64,000 nt of DNA from Epiperipatus broadwayi (lineage: Eukaryota; Onychophora; Udeonychophora; Euonychophora; Peripatidae). Both the position numbers and the translations under genes were made by a program. The notes under the pieces are model-generated. The model saw only the letters and a program-made list of their open reading frames with translations, had not been told where the DNA came from and searched no databases. Below, one piece after another: positions 27,590 to 40,620 of this stretch. Numbering within the stretch: position 1 is the first letter of the stretch; every line of letters starts with the position of its first letter. The stretch lies in NCBI GenBank assembly GCA_028023455.1, contig JAQFVV010006231.1, positions 9,626,036 to 9,690,035 of the forward strand, in the 5' to 3' direction.

Positions 27590-27935
27590 TTCATTACCAC
27601 TATCATTTTGATCGACTGCAGAATGAAAGTCACTTCAAGTTTGATCCAGTTTCTCTGATCTCTAGCCTCTTCTCCACACATCCACCACACTTCCTTATTT
27701 CAACCACCCATCTCACATGTGGTCTCTTTCTAGAATATTTACAATTTCTTGAAAACCAATTTAAAATTTCAACTGTTCATTTATATGATCATTTCTTCTA
27801 GCAATATGCCCAGTCCAACTCCACTTCAATCTCTTAATAAATTCAATAATATTAGTAATACCTGTTTACCCTCTCATTCATATATTTCATTTTTGATCCT
27901 TTCTTGTTACTCCTAACATATATATCTAAGCCTTT
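27590..27935 (-). mobile_element. RTE-type LINE 3' fragment, decayed
   Basis: On the minus strand this aligns with the C-terminal part of the RTE ORF, from the TRR(D/N)RK block near 27900 to the terminal CTGCAGTCGATC region near 27615. It includes the ETTCEMGG-type remnant of HVRWMDEIRKCAG. Multiple indels. It is the oldest-looking RTE copy in the window and lacks an intact (TGA) tail, reading AAATGATAGTGG instead. Confidence 0.8.
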
Positions 27936-30900
27936 TAATATACAAAATTTGTGCATCATGAAGCTATTAAAACTGATGGCTATTACCCAAACTACCATTA
28001 CTAATACAAAACATGAACTAACTTATATATAAATATATGATTCGTAGTATAAAATAAAAGTACATTTTTACAAATCGCTTATGAAATAAAAAATTATTTC
28101 GTATATTCAAATTCAAGGTTGCTGAACCATAAAATTCAAAAATCAAAAGAATTAAAAAGTATATATGTAAGATAATTTTAACTATTTCAAAATTCATTCA
28201 TCTTTTATATTATTCTCTGACATATATATATCAATATTTTTATATCTAAAAACAAAAATGTCAGTTTAAATTATATTTTTAAATACTAAAACTAAAAAGA
28301 ATTTCTAGTAATTGTATCATTTTATTTGCACAGCTTTTATTACTTCTTCGCTCAATCAATCATTACAATATTTAATAATTCTCAAGTAGAATCCAATAAA
28401 AAATTAAATAAAAAAAAGTATTTCAATCCTCAATATTTGCCATTTATTATATATTTTTTAATAATGAAAAGTTTACTATTCCTACATATTATATATTTCT
28501 TTCCAATGTAATATTTTATATGAAAATTCAAACGTGATCATTAAAGAAGATTTTAAGAACGTAAAGAAATAAGACTTAATTAAAGATTATAAACAAAAGT
28601 AAATATAAATATATAATTACTAAATATCTTAATAGTAATTTAAATACTATAAAAACTTAATTGTAGATTTTAAAAAAAGATAAAAAAGTGAAAATAAAAA
28701 AGAATTAGTGAATGAAGAAATGATAATTTACTAGCAAATAAATAAAAAGAAACTACTATAATAATGACTACAACTTCTAAAAAATATATAAAAAGTATTA
28801 CGACTACATATATAATAAGTAAAATTAAAAAAAAAAAGCAAAAATATGCCACTAATTATATCTAAACAATTAGGATGAATATTGTAAAAACAATCACCTA
28901 CTTTGGTTTTGAAGATGTGGAATCCGGAAATTTTCTGAAATTCAAAAAGGGAAAATTAGGAAAATTTCCGGAGGCCAGTCAAATATTAGATAAATATGTT
29001 TTACGCCAATAAAATGTGCAAAACAATGAATGAATGAAATTGAAAACAAAAACAATTGAAAATCAGAATTAAAATTTGGACAATTTGACAAATAAAAAAT
29101 AAAACTGTAAAAAAAATATAAAATGATAATAATAATAAAAAATACATGCAAAAAATATAGGAATACATGTGATAACAAAAATTAAAATAAAAAAAAAATA
29201 TAATTAATACAAAAAAAATATACATAAAATAATATAACAAAAAAAAAAAAACAGTGAAAATATGAAAAAGTGAAAAAAAATACATATTTATAATAAATAA
29301 AAAAATAATTAAATACAGTTAATAAACAAATTAAAATTAATTAATAGCAAATAAATATTATAATTTTAGAATAATTAGAAATAATATTTGTCAATAAATT
29401 TTATGTTATAAATAAAAACAAAAACAATATCTAATTAAAAATATTAGGACATTTCTATATTTAAGTAAAAAAAAAAATGTTTTTTCTGACTATAATATAG
29501 ATTTATGGCTAGAATTTGTAATTTTTTAAATTATGCTTTCATTCCCAATGCAATTTTTTTTATGCATCTAAGAATAAATAATATATATATATGAATGAAA
29601 TAAAAGGATTTTTATTACAAATAATTCAAGAATATAATTTTAATATATAAATAATAGATATGTCCCAATAGTTTCATTAAAATAGAAGTGCAAGATAACA
29701 ATTGATGGAACCAGCATTACTTGCTCTAATAAAAATTTTTTTTTATATATAAAATAAGTATATACATTATAAAATCATTTTAATATGCTAATGGTATATA
29801 TATCTATATAAAGCATATTTTTGGGCAACAAGCAATAGAAGGCTAAAAATGTAAAACATATATATATATACATACATAAATCAATAATATACAATTTACA
29901 CAAGAATATATACATGCATACATAAATATTTTTATATTATCATGAACTTAGTATTCAAATCGTAGTTGCAAAAAAAAGTTTTAACCTACTTCACATATAT
30001 TACACCATTTGGAATATGTATCTTGTAGACTGAATTTCCACATATCAGTCAACTTTTTAGTTATAAGAATTATTCAAAGTAACAGAAGTGGAAAGTTTTA
30101 AGTAAATCTGCATCAAGATTTAAATAAGCATACATCAAAAGCAAACATTTTTCATTTTCATATATATTGAATGTTAAATTTTAAACATCCATAATTAGGT
30201 CTGTAGAAGTATGAAAAGTAATGCACTTAGTTTAAAAAAAATAATTTTTTTTTAAACAAAAGCACAATAAAAAATATTATGCAAAGAAACTTCCAAAACG
30301 TAAGCTTGTGATTAAGACCTGTAGAAGTCCCTACTATCGTATTTTTACGCACATATTATTGAGGTTACAACCTTAGTAAATATTAAAAATATTTTTTTAA
30401 ATTGCATCTTAAACTACTATTTCCCCACTTTTTCAGAAAATTAAATTAGTTCTACCTATAAGTTATTTACCACTACCAAATATGTAACCAATTATATATA
30501 CAAAAATAAAATTATTATAAAACAAATTACTAATAAGATAATCATATAAAAATATTGTGTAATAGTAATACAATTTTTAAGTATAATTAAAAAAAAAATC
30601 GCTCTGCAGCTTTTTAAATTAATTCCTAGATTTATTCTCACAATTAATGTAATTTAAAAATGTAAAAATTAAAAATCAGTATTGTTTAAATGTGAGAATC
30701 TAAGGATTTGATCTCTTTTGATATCATAGTAATCCATGAAATCTCTTATGGGATTTGAAAGGTTTCTTATGTGGGCATGAATAATCATGGCATTAGCAAG
30801 TTACTAAAAAAAGATGAACATCAATGCAAAGAAATAATTATCACCAATCAGCATTTCTCTCTTCTTAGTATGGATGCTGGCAGTGATGTAGATTTTATAT

Positions 30901-32652
30901 GATTAAAATCTTATCCAAATGATATACATATTAATAGAAAATTATTGGAAATCTTTGAACTTCTAAAGAAATGTAGTGACAAAACTTTCATCTAGATGAA
31001 TTTTTTTTTTTTTTTATAAATCATGCCGATCAATATCAAGAAGTGTAAAATTAATTATCTACCATCACTCTCTCTTTTATTTTAATTAAAATTTTGTATT
31101 GAAAAAAATAATTAATAGCTAAAATCTGTAATAGCAGTTACTGGTCTAAACTTATTGCCTAAACAATATCAGATGAGATACAGTTAAAACATTAGTGCTA
31201 CATAACTAATAAAAATAATCATGGATACAGATGGACCTGGAAATTATAATCAAATCTTTTACTGTAAAATTTTTTATCAAAATATTATATTAGACACAGG
31301 CAGATTAAAATGATTAATGGATCATATAATTGCTTCAATTTGTCAGGTACAGCACAAACATTTATTAGCTAAATCTTAATGTCTTGCTTATTATTGAAAA
31401 AGGAACAAAGCTGTTTTATCGATATAGTATTGGGCAGTAAATGAACAAGAGTTAACACTTAGTCATAGTATACTCTATTGTCTAGCAATCCAATTTCCTT
31501 GGGCAGAAGATTCAAGATACAGATGTAAATCTGACACCACTAAATCATAAAAGCATTATTGAATGTTGAGGATCTTCACAGATCATTCTCAAATGTACCC
31601 AGTATAATATATTATCATTTTGCAATAACTAGTTCTGCTCAAAATAAAATCTAACTTTGTCACAAAAGATTTTCCCCAACATAATAGAAAACATTTTTAC
31701 CTATAGTATTACAAACTTGAAGTTCACTCAAACAGCTAAAATGGAATATTAAAAAAAAATTAATGGTCTACAGTTTTACTTCACGTAATTTTAAGTATTG
31801 CCAAATTTGTTTGGAATTCATTAGTTTATGCTAAATGTTATCATAACAATTATTTATAAATGGTATTTATATATTGTAACCATCTGGGTTATATGGTACA
31901 AGCAACAGTCATGTGTGCTCTTACATATATACATATAAAGTAAAGGAAATGTAAAAATAAACACAGACATAAATTTTTGTAGATATTTTCTACATTTCAC
32001 TTGGAATAAAAATAATAAATAAAGGGTTAAATAACTCTGGATTAAAAACAGAATTTTACTATAAATTAAAACATTTAAAAAAAGGTCTGAATAAATATTA
32101 ATATTGTCTTATGGTTCTGATTTTGAATTTAAATAATCAAGCATGGTTTATTTTTTTTGCTAATGCTTATATACATTTCTTTATCTATTTAAAAACATCT
32201 TTGTAGATTAAAAATTCCAAAAAGTAGCCTTTAATTAAAAGTGATTTGAAGAGAGTAAAAACATGTAGATCACAACTTTGATAAAATTTCAAAATAGTGA
32301 TTTGAAAAGATTAAAATTGATTTTAATCAAAATAAGGATTAGAGAGATTAAAAAAACCTGTTTTCAAAATTAGCGTTTTTATCACCTCAATCCAAGCCTA
32401 TAAGTTTGGATAAAAATATTGTTTCAGTCTGGTCTTAATATTTAGAGAAGCAGCTGGCTCATAGCTAGCTATAAAGTTAGTAAAAAATTTTGTAAAGTAG
32501 TTAGTTGCAGTTGGTTGGTAACTGTAACAAAGAATGGCAATACTAAAAATAGCTACAGAGTTAGCTAGTAGAGTTATGCAGAAAACTGCATGAAGATAAA
32601 AGAATGCAAGGGAACAGCTGTTTTACAGTTCAATAATAGTGTATGAATTCAG
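27936..32652. other. Barren, very AT-rich stretch
   Basis: No gene or mobile element recognised over 4.7 kb. Between about 28640 and 29470 the plus strand is extremely A-rich, which yields long but meaningless hydrophobic minus-strand frames (28670-28852, 28942-29178, 29001-29285). Regions 30700-31700 and 32400-32640 are less biased and may hold decayed repeats. Confidence 0.55.
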
Positions 32653-32922
32653 ATGGAGGAAAATGACCCCCTTCTTTGTGTTGAAATTCATAACCTTAAA
32701 AGTGTTTGGGAAAAACAGCTTACTAGCCTGAAGCTTACCAAATCCTAATCTAGGTGGAACCAACTGCAGAACAACCCTTACCTGGACAATACAGATGATA
32801 AGCCAATCTACAAACTTGTCTGAGAGAAATTATCAGTGGATGAAGAAGTACTTATATGTAGGCTGATGTACCTAATGCAGAGCACAGATAAATGTATATA
32901 TATAGCTGATGAGTTAGTTTAA
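32653..32922 (+). pseudogene. Unassigned 90-codon frame with two internal stops
   Basis: One continuous frame from ATG to TAA is interrupted only by TAA after LTSLKLTKS and TGA after DDKPIYKLV. Segments read MEENDPLLCVEIHNLKSVWE, SRWNQLQNNPYLDNT and EKLSVDEEVLICRLMYLMQS. Base composition is clearly less AT-biased than both flanks. No splice signals surround it and I do not recognise the family. A decayed transposon protein or a small retrocopy are both possible. Confidence 0.4.
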
Positions 32923-33289
32923 AATCCTTAAAATGACTTTTAAAGTTATAATTTAAAGTAAAAGAAATGAATAATTTGTTTGAATCACATACCTAAAAGA
33001 AGAGGCATAGATGATTTTATATATATTGTAAAAAAGTTATTTTAATATTCCTTAAAAAGACATTTTTTAAAAATCTGTAAGGGCAACCTGTGATCATGAT
33101 ATAACTTAAAACCAGTAACTAATTTTTGCTTGAATTAAAAGAAAATTGAAAAAGTATTATTTTTAAAATCTATATTTTAAAATTATTCAATCAACAATAA
33201 TCCGTCAAGAGACTGACTTTTATTTTTTTTTTGTAAAGAAAAAGAGAGAGAGAAAAAACTTATAAACTATTATGATAGAATTTTATAAC

Positions 33290-33860
33290 TGTTTTTTTTA
33301 TTGATACACACATATATGTGTGAAATTGATGTATTTTAATCAATAAATTAATTATGAAAAATATATTATTACAACAAATTAAAATAGGTAAATATCAGTG
33401 TGAAAATGCATGCACACACATATATATTAAATTTTGTCCTATAAAAAGGAAAATTAGTTTTTGCTATTATCACATATGACAGAAACTGAAATTTGTTTAT
33501 ATAATTAGTAAATTATTATACCACATATATGTGCACAGATGATATAGATGTTTTGAGTAAACCTATTGGCACATATATGTAAAGCCACGTTTTGTGTCAT
33601 TTGAAAGTGACAACTAAAAAATGTTTAGTTTATAACAAGTCAAATATGTTCAGAAATTACATGCATACAAATATATGTGTGCATATATATGTCAATTGTA
33701 TTGCAAATATCATTTAGTGTCAAATAGAACTTATATGTAAATTTTAATCATTTTTTTGACAATTCAAATGTATTCATTGTAAACTAATGTATTGCATGCC
33801 CATGCAAATTATATATATATGTAAACCCATTAAGAGATATTGTAAACCATAGTAATAACT
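33290..33860. repeat. Diverged array of CATATATGTG-centred repeats
   Basis: CACATATATGTG-like cores recur at about 33308, 33417, 33523, 33569, 33672 and 33815, each followed by an AT-rich spacer. Some spacers share GTCA(A/T)TT and AAATGT(A/T)T words. This suggests an old tandem repeat with a unit near 100-130 bp, but the copies are too diverged to fix the period by eye. Confidence 0.4.
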
Positions 33861-34081
33861 TGAATTTTGTATAGTAATTTTGTAAATCACAAATGTAATA
33901 ATTTTTTATTGTATGTTAATCAAAATCAGAAGGCTTCTAATTGCATAGCCATATTCTACAGACCCTAATAACACTTTTTACATTGTTATTAATAAACTTG
34001 AATTCAATTGTTAAAATTGTATTGCATCATTATCTCTTGGTTACCATAACAGTACTTGAGCTTGTGTTCTTCTGAATTAAA

Positions 34082-34470
34082 TCCGTGTGTAATGGCCAAT
34101 ATATAAATGGGGATGTTTATTTAGTGCTTAAGGGATATTCCAGTTTGAGTCCTGGTTTTGATATGATGATTATATTCTTCAAAACCCCAGCACACTACAT
34201 TTATTTTAGTTCAGTTTTAGAAATGAAGTTTATAGTTAGCCAGTGCATTAATGGCACTAAATAACCAGAGCATTAATGATGATCAGCATATTTTAATGTC
34301 CCAGCATTATTGTTTAGATTTTTCTGCTTATGTATTCTGATGGATTAGCTCTTAAGATGGTGCTTCCAAATTAATATTTAAATAATTGCCCCAAGCTGGC
34401 AATGGCCCAATAGTTAGCCTAGTCTACAGGAGACCCATTTAAAATCCAGTCACCAGATTGACTGTTGATT
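34082..34470 (+). repeat. Two possible decayed tRNA-like SINE heads
   Basis: TAATGGCCAATAT followed by CAGTTTGAGTCCTGG (34090-34155), and CTGGCAATGGCCCAATAGTTAG followed by CCCATTTAAAATCCAG (34396-34450), each pair an A-box-like and a B-box-like sequence at tRNA spacing. Neither folds into a complete cloverleaf and neither matches the SINE at 35701, so these are weak calls. Confidence 0.35.
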
Positions 34471-35685
34471 TTATTGTATTGATGTATTTTGATTGATCAG
34501 TTTTGATGATGAATGGTTATTTTGAGTATTACTTACTTTTATTTATATTTTATAATGATGGTTGATATATGAATTTGTAATTAATCATAGTTACTCTTAA
34601 CTAGCTGATCTCTCAGAGAGATTTTTCTATCTCATGCTCTCTTATAATATCTCATTCTTATATATTTTGAATTATTAATCATTACTTTAATAATTAATTT
34701 GATGTTTTATTTTAAATTGACTGGAAATGATGATGACTTGCCATCACCACAGGTTCACTCTTTCTCTACTCCATCCCATTACAATATACTTGTCTTTCTT
34801 TGCAGTAATGCTATCTATTGTAAGTTTAATAACTAAGAGATATTTGATAATAGTATTTAGAGTGATGTATGATTCATATAGAATATAAAAAACCATTCAT
34901 GACAATTGCCTGAGATTTAGCAGATTATCCTGGCACATACTTATAGACATATATCTACAGTTTTAGTATATCAGATTCATTGAATGAAATAATTTTGAAA
35001 AAAGCTAAAGAAGTATAATTTTCCATTTCTCTCTCTGTGTGTGGTGTATATATATATCAATAACTTTCAATATCCAAACTATTGACTTACTTCTATTTCA
35101 GTCACATTTTAAATGTATTATTAATATTTCCGTGCTTACACTTTTATCTATCTATGATTAAAAGCACTTAAATTTTATGATTTATAAAATTTTTATTCCA
35201 AAATAACTATTTTGATCCTTTATGTGCATATCATCATACAATCATATTTAAAAATAAAAAAAAATGGAAATAATATATAAAAAATTCACAGATACGATGT
35301 GACAGTTATATTCACATTTCATGTATATTTAATACATAAATATGTATAATCTTATATTAATTCCAAATTCTGTTTTAATTAATATTTGAACTAACTTCTA
35401 GCATCTTGTTCAATAACTTTTAACAGTAAGAAAATGACATTTCTTACTATATTTTAAATCTTTTTAAATATAGAGTTATCTAGAACAACAATGAAAATAT
35501 TATTTATTATTACACATACATGGCAATATTTGTTTTATAGTTTTAAAAATGAGTGAAACATATCTACTCTATAAAATTAATGTCAGTGCTGTAAAAAATT
35601 ATTGAACAAGGCAGCTAGAAGACAGTTCAAATATTAATTAAAACAAAATTTGTAATTCAGTTAAATATTAATATAGTTGCAATAA
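34471..35685. other. No gene seen
   Basis: AT-rich. A pyrimidine tract ending TTTGCAG near 34805 resembles a splice acceptor, but no open exon follows on that strand. Confidence 0.5.
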
Positions 35686-35818
35686 AGTCTTGAGAAGTTG
35701 TCAAGCATTGGTGGTCGAGAGGTCAGCGACAGCTGCTTTACAAGCAGTTTTCCCGGATTAGCAGGCTCACTTCCCAACTGATGCTATGACACGAGGAAAA
35801 AAAAAGTCTTTAGAAGTT
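35686..35818 (+). mobile_element. tRNA-derived SINE, copy 2, with target-site duplication
   Basis: The element runs 35701-35803 and is flanked by AAGTCTTGAGAAGTT (35686-35700) and AAGTCTTTAGAAGTT (35804-35818), 14 of 15 matching. The head reads GTCAAGCATTGGTGGTCGAG, the anticodon-type hairpin is CTGC-TTTACAA-GCAG (TAC), the B-box region is degraded (GGCTCACTTCCC), and it ends GATGCTATGACACGAGG plus an A tail of about 8. GTCA at the start pairs with TGAC at the end, as an acceptor stem would. Confidence 0.85.
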
Positions 35819-37309
35819 ACTTGTAATAAAGATTAACAGGAAATAAAATTGGTATATATTAAGTGATAAAATCCAACCAATAGCAGCTATTGTAACATTA
35901 TCAATACCTTATCTGTAGAACAAATAATTCCTCATTAAAATTATATTTATTTATTCATAATCTCAACATAATTTTCTATTACAATAATAAAATAACTATT
36001 GTAGATTCTACAAATGTATATATATATATATGCAAATAAGTTCTTTGATTGATAATAAGTTATCTAAATTAGTAATCATTATTATGTTAACTAAAATAAA
36101 GATATTATTTATAATAATTTTTAATCTGATTTTAAAATACTTATACAAATTATATAATTTATTAAATGGATTCTGAATTTTATATTTGAACATATTAATG
36201 CTTCACTTTTCAAATGATTAGGATTTAGATATTTGAAGCTGGATATATCCATGTATCTTAAAATCATCATCAGCTGATTGGTTGTAAAATTTAGTTAATA
36301 GGATAACTTGGGTAAAAACATGAAAACATTGATTTTAGATTATCAAAAAAGAATAATAATTAAAAATCATTTATTAGATAATATTAATAATACATGCAAT
36401 CATTTCAGGGTGAAATTAATGGTGTAAAAAAAAAAAAAAACAAGGCAAGTTTTTTTTTTTTTATTATCAAAAAAACCCTTTTCTATTTAAATTTATTTAG
36501 CAACAAGTTTACAAAAATTAATCTTAAAAAAAAAATCATTGAATAAGTTTTACACTACTTCAGAAGTGAGTCAGAATAGGATCTTTGACATTTAATTTGT
36601 CTCCCATTTTTCTGATGATTTAAAAAATCATGTGGGAAATAACATTAATTATATATCTTTAAAATCAAAATTTAACTTTTTTTTATAAATAAATGATTTA
36701 ATATAATTATGTATTTGCGGATTACTCTCTTATGTTATTTAATAATACATAAAAAATGTGGAAAATATTTTATGTCTAAGTTTTGCACCTCGAAGACAAG
36801 TTACAAATCAAAAACAAATTAGAAGTAACTATCAATACTGTAAAAATTCTTAGCACAATTAAATACTGATATTTATAAAATCACACAAATATAATTTGTG
36901 AAGTATTTACGTTAGAATAATGCCCCCCTCCCCCCCCCAAATAAATAAATAAAAATAATAATATAACACTTTTAAACAAAACATTTTTTAATTTTATGAA
37001 TATGTTTTCACCTAAAATTTTAGTCTATTTTTAATATATATAAATTTCATATGCGTCTTTCAAATTTAAAATTATTATTATAATATAATTAAACATTTTG
37101 TTGGGTCCTGTGATTACTAAAACATCCAATAATTTTTAAAACTTTTTATTATTATCTAGAATTGGTGCACATAAGTACATAATTGAGTTCACATAAGTAC
37201 ATAATTGAGTTTCTATTTATTTTATGAGCTCAAGATATATTTTATTTAAACTCAAGAAAGAACAAAATAACATATAAAACAGAAATTCACATAATATTAA
37301 AATATTAGT
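35819..37309. other. No gene seen; small tandem repeat and C runs
   Basis: Contains a two-copy 20-bp tandem repeat (CACATAAGTACATAATTGAG, about 37168-37207), a C-rich tract at 36923-36938 and A/T runs near 36427-36462. No coding or element ends. Confidence 0.55.
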
Positions 37310-37790
37310 CTAAAACAAATAGACCTTTTCAAGTAAAATTCAATTCAAAATACAACATATATATATACACACAAAAGCAAAATAGCCTTCCCTTCACTCA
37401 CTTCAAAAAGTTTTATCATCAATATTTCATTTACTTTTCTTGTCAAATTCACTGTTTTAATAAAAGATGACCACTGCATTGTCAAATAATATTTTATAAT
37501 CTATAATCAGTTAATGAATATATAAAGGTGAGTTATTATATTTATTTCTAACTCTACTCTTATAAACTTTAATGCTTTCATTAAGATGACATTTATTCTG
37601 ACCTATATAAATGTTATGACAACAGCAAGAAATCTTATAAACTACTTTAGGAATAAATTTTCTATAAATTGACTGTTTTGAACTATTCAATAATGAATTT
37701 AAATGCAGGTCTATCTTCCAGGTCATTTTCATACAACTCAATAAATAACTATTCATATAATCAATTGACAAATTGATGACTTACACGGTA
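37310..37790 (-). mobile_element. Penelope-like element 3' remnant (GIY-YIG), left arm
   Basis: The open minus-strand frame 37511-37771 ends with VVYKISCCCHNIYIGQNKCH, LNESIKVYKSRVRNKYNNS, PLYIH. This is the N-terminal half of a GIY-YIG endonuclease as found at the C-terminus of Penelope-like retroelements: cysteines (CxCxxxYIGxT), the YIG-equivalent IYIG, then R/K-rich KVHKxxVRN. Sequence to the left (to about 37310) is homologous to sequence right of 38124, so this is one arm of an inverted pair. Confidence 0.75.
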
Positions 37791-37859
37791 AAGAAACATG
37801 TAAATTGATTTATAAGAATAGTAATTTATTGGGTAATATAAAAATGGTATGGTAAAAAG

Positions 37860-38290
37860 CCCCAATTTAAATTCATTATTAAATAATTACAGACGATAGC
37901 AAATCTATTCCTGGAGCAGTTTATAACATTCTTGTAATTGTCACAAAATTTATATAGGTCAAAGTAAATTAAGTCATGATGAAAGAGTTAAAGTTCATAA
38001 GAGTAGAGTTAAAAATAGATATAACTCAGATTTATATATTCATGAATTGAATACAAGTTATAAAATATTATTTGACAATGCAAAAGTTATCTTTTATGAA
38101 AAGAGTGAATTGAAGAGTAAATAAATGATAAAAACTTTTTGAATTTGAGGCCATCAGTCACATGAAGACATTTTTTGATGTAAAAGGAAGTTGGTTTTTG
38201 AAGTGAATGATGGGAAGGCTATTTTGTTTAGTATATATAGTGATATGTTTAGCTGAATTTCATTTGAAAACGTTTATTTGTTAAAAGATG
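37860..38290 (+). mobile_element. Penelope-like element 3' remnant (GIY-YIG), right arm
   Basis: Plus-strand 37931-38124 reads NCHKIYIGQSKLSHDERVKV, HKSRVKNRYNSDLYIHELN, TSYKILFDNAKVIFYEKSEL, KSK and stop. It shares IYIGQ, the KVHKSRVKN block and YIH with the left arm, and continues further into the GIY-YIG fold (YKILFDNAKVIFYE matches the usual DFDNAKVLxxE block). The two arms point away from each other (head to head). Stops upstream of 37931 show it is inactive. Confidence 0.75.
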
Positions 38291-38879
38291 AAACTATAGT
38301 TATGGAAGAATTTTAGTAAAATATTTTTTTTGGCTAGTATTAGTATAGCATTAGGCAATATTTAAAATAATATATGTATGTAAGCAGTTATTGTTTTATT
38401 CTTTCCTAAAATTAAAAGTTAATCTTTGAACTATATTCCAACAGATAAAGAAATATCTCAATATTCAATCTTTTTTATATATAAAAAATTTCTAAAGAAT
38501 TCTAAAATACTTCATTTTAAAAACTTTTACATTTTTTTTTTTTTTGACAAAAAGAATGTATTCAGCTATAGGGAATTTATGTATTTAAAAAAAAAAGTAT
38601 TTGAAATCAAATCTTTAATATTACTTTGTTGTTAAAAAATGCAATCATTTGTCTGAAATTAAATTTGTTTAAAAGAAGCGATGTACTACAGTTTAAAAGA
38701 GCCATGGGCAATTTGCAATAGTTCTTTAAAACTGTCTGTATGATACACTTAATTTGGATCAGCTGTTGGAATAAAATTATAAATCAAAAATGCAATTCTT
38801 ATCTATATTAAAAAAGAAAAAAATCAAAATTCTTTTTGTACTCGTCACAAAAAAAAAAACAATAACATAATAGTAGAAA
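38291..38879. other. No gene seen
   Basis: AT-rich, A/T homopolymers (38532-38546, 38590). No recognisable feature between the Penelope pair and the RTE copy. Confidence 0.5.
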
Positions 38880-40620
38880 AGTAGTGCAAAAAAGAGTTGA
38901 TAATGATATAATAAAGTATAATTGTGAACTAGCAATAGAAGAGAATAGGTCTCAAGAATGTAAAACAACATCGTTATTGGTAGGAAACGTTTCTGCAATA
39001 AGAAAAAAAATAGGAATTATTACTAAAAAGAAAGATGACATCATGATATGTGTAGAAGAGTTCTATCAAGAATTATATAGTAATAAAGAACAAGAAAAAG
39101 TACCTCCTACAACTAGTATCTCTTCTGAATTGCCCAGGATTTTAAATGAAGAAGTGAGATATGCAATTAAATTTATGAAGAGAAAAACTCCAGGTAATGA
39201 TGGAATTATAATCAATATCTTAAAAGAACAGATGAAAAAATATACACTTTTTTGGCAAAGTTATATACCAAATGTCTAAATGATAAAAATGTACCAGATG
39301 ATTGGAAGAATGCAATATTAATATTTAAAAAAGATGATAAACAAGATATTAGAAACTACAGACCTACCAGTTTTTTATCAGTTCTATATAAAAATTTTAC
39401 CAAAATAATTACAACTCATATACAGCAAACTTTGGATTTTAACTAACCAAAGAACAACCTGATTTAAAAGTGGTTTTAGTATAGTGGATCACATCCAAAT
39501 ATTGAGAGAAGTTATAGAAAAGACAAATGAAAATGAGTTGTCATTATGCTTTGGATTTATAATTATGAAAAGGCATTTGCTTTTATATGCATTTCTTCAG
39601 TGACTAAAGCATTAGATCATTAAGGTATAAACCCAGGATAGTTATATTCTTAAAAATATTTATAAAAATGCAACAGCAATAATTAGATTACATAATAATA
39701 CTAGAAAGATTAACATTGAGAAGGGAGTATGACAGGTGACTCCATATCTCCAAAACTTTTTACAGCAGTTTTGCAAGAAGTATTTTGTGGATTAAAATGG
39801 AAAGCTAAGGGAGTAAAAGTAAATGGAGATGATTTAAGTCATCTACATTTTTCAGATGATGTAGTTGTTTTTGTATAATGCTTTAGAGCTTTAAGAAATG
39901 TTGCAAGAATTATCAGATGAAAGTAAGAAAATAGGATTAAAAGTAAATGTCAAAAAGACTAATGTTCAATGCATTTTATCAAAAGATGGAAATTAAGATT
40001 GATAATGACGAGTTAGAAGAAGTTAACAACTACAAATGCCTTGGCCAAATTATTACTACAGATGGAAACATAATGGATGAAATTAGTCATAGAATTAAAC
40101 TTGGCTAGAGTGCTTTTGATAGAAATAACTTAATATTAAAAGGAAATATGCTTATGGGTTTGAAAAGGAAGGTTTTTAATAAATGGATTTTACCAGCTCT
40201 TATTTATGGATCTGAGACTTAAACACTTAACAAATGAGCAATACTGAGATTTCAGACCACTCAATTAAGTATGGAGAGATGCATGTTAAGAATAACAAGA
40301 AGAGGTTGAAGATGAAATACATAGGCGAGAGAACAACAGCTGCTACTGACATCATTAAAATAATTAAGAGACTGAAGTGGAGTTAGGATGGACATATTTC
40401 TAAAAGAGATGATAATAGATAAACAATTGAAATCTTAAACTGGATTTCAAGAGATTACAAAAGACCTAGAAAAAGACCACATGTGAGATGGATGGATGAA
40501 ATAATGAAGTGTTCTGGGATGATATGGAAAAGAGAGGTTAGAGATCAAACAAAATGGAATGAACTTGGAAAGACTATCATCTTGCAGTGAATCGATAATG
40601 GTTGAAACGATGATGAAGAC
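38880..40620 (+). mobile_element. RTE-type LINE, 5'-truncated, heavily mutated
   Basis: Plus-strand copy of the RTE family starting inside the region between endonuclease and RT (QKRVDNDIIKYNCELAIEEN; family KRVENDIRKYNCELARKAVEEN). RT blocks follow: LPRILNEEVRYAIKFMKRKT, CLNDKNVPDDWKNAILIFKK, NYRPTSFLSVLYKNFTKII, VRQGDSISPKLFTAVLQEVF in broken frames, the FADD box reading FSDD near 39860, and the C-terminal KRPRKRPHVRWMDEI block near 40470. The 3' end is GTGAATCGATAATGGTTGAAACGATGATGAAG. More than ten stops and frameshifts. Confidence 0.9.

Noticed and set aside
28670-29285. Overlapping minus-strand frames of 60-94 codons rich in F, I, L, Y, resembling membrane proteins
   Set aside because: The plus strand here is extremely A-rich, which removes stop codons from the minus strand and yields F/I/L/Y by composition alone. 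No domain, start context or splice signals.
34740-34810. Pyrimidine tract with CAG resembling a splice acceptor
   Set aside because: It is on the plus strand, opposite to liprin-alpha, and no open exon or donor follows.
37931-38124. Host GIY-YIG nuclease exon
   Set aside because: It is paired with an inverted decayed copy, preceded by stops, and lacks splice sites; Penelope origin explains it better.
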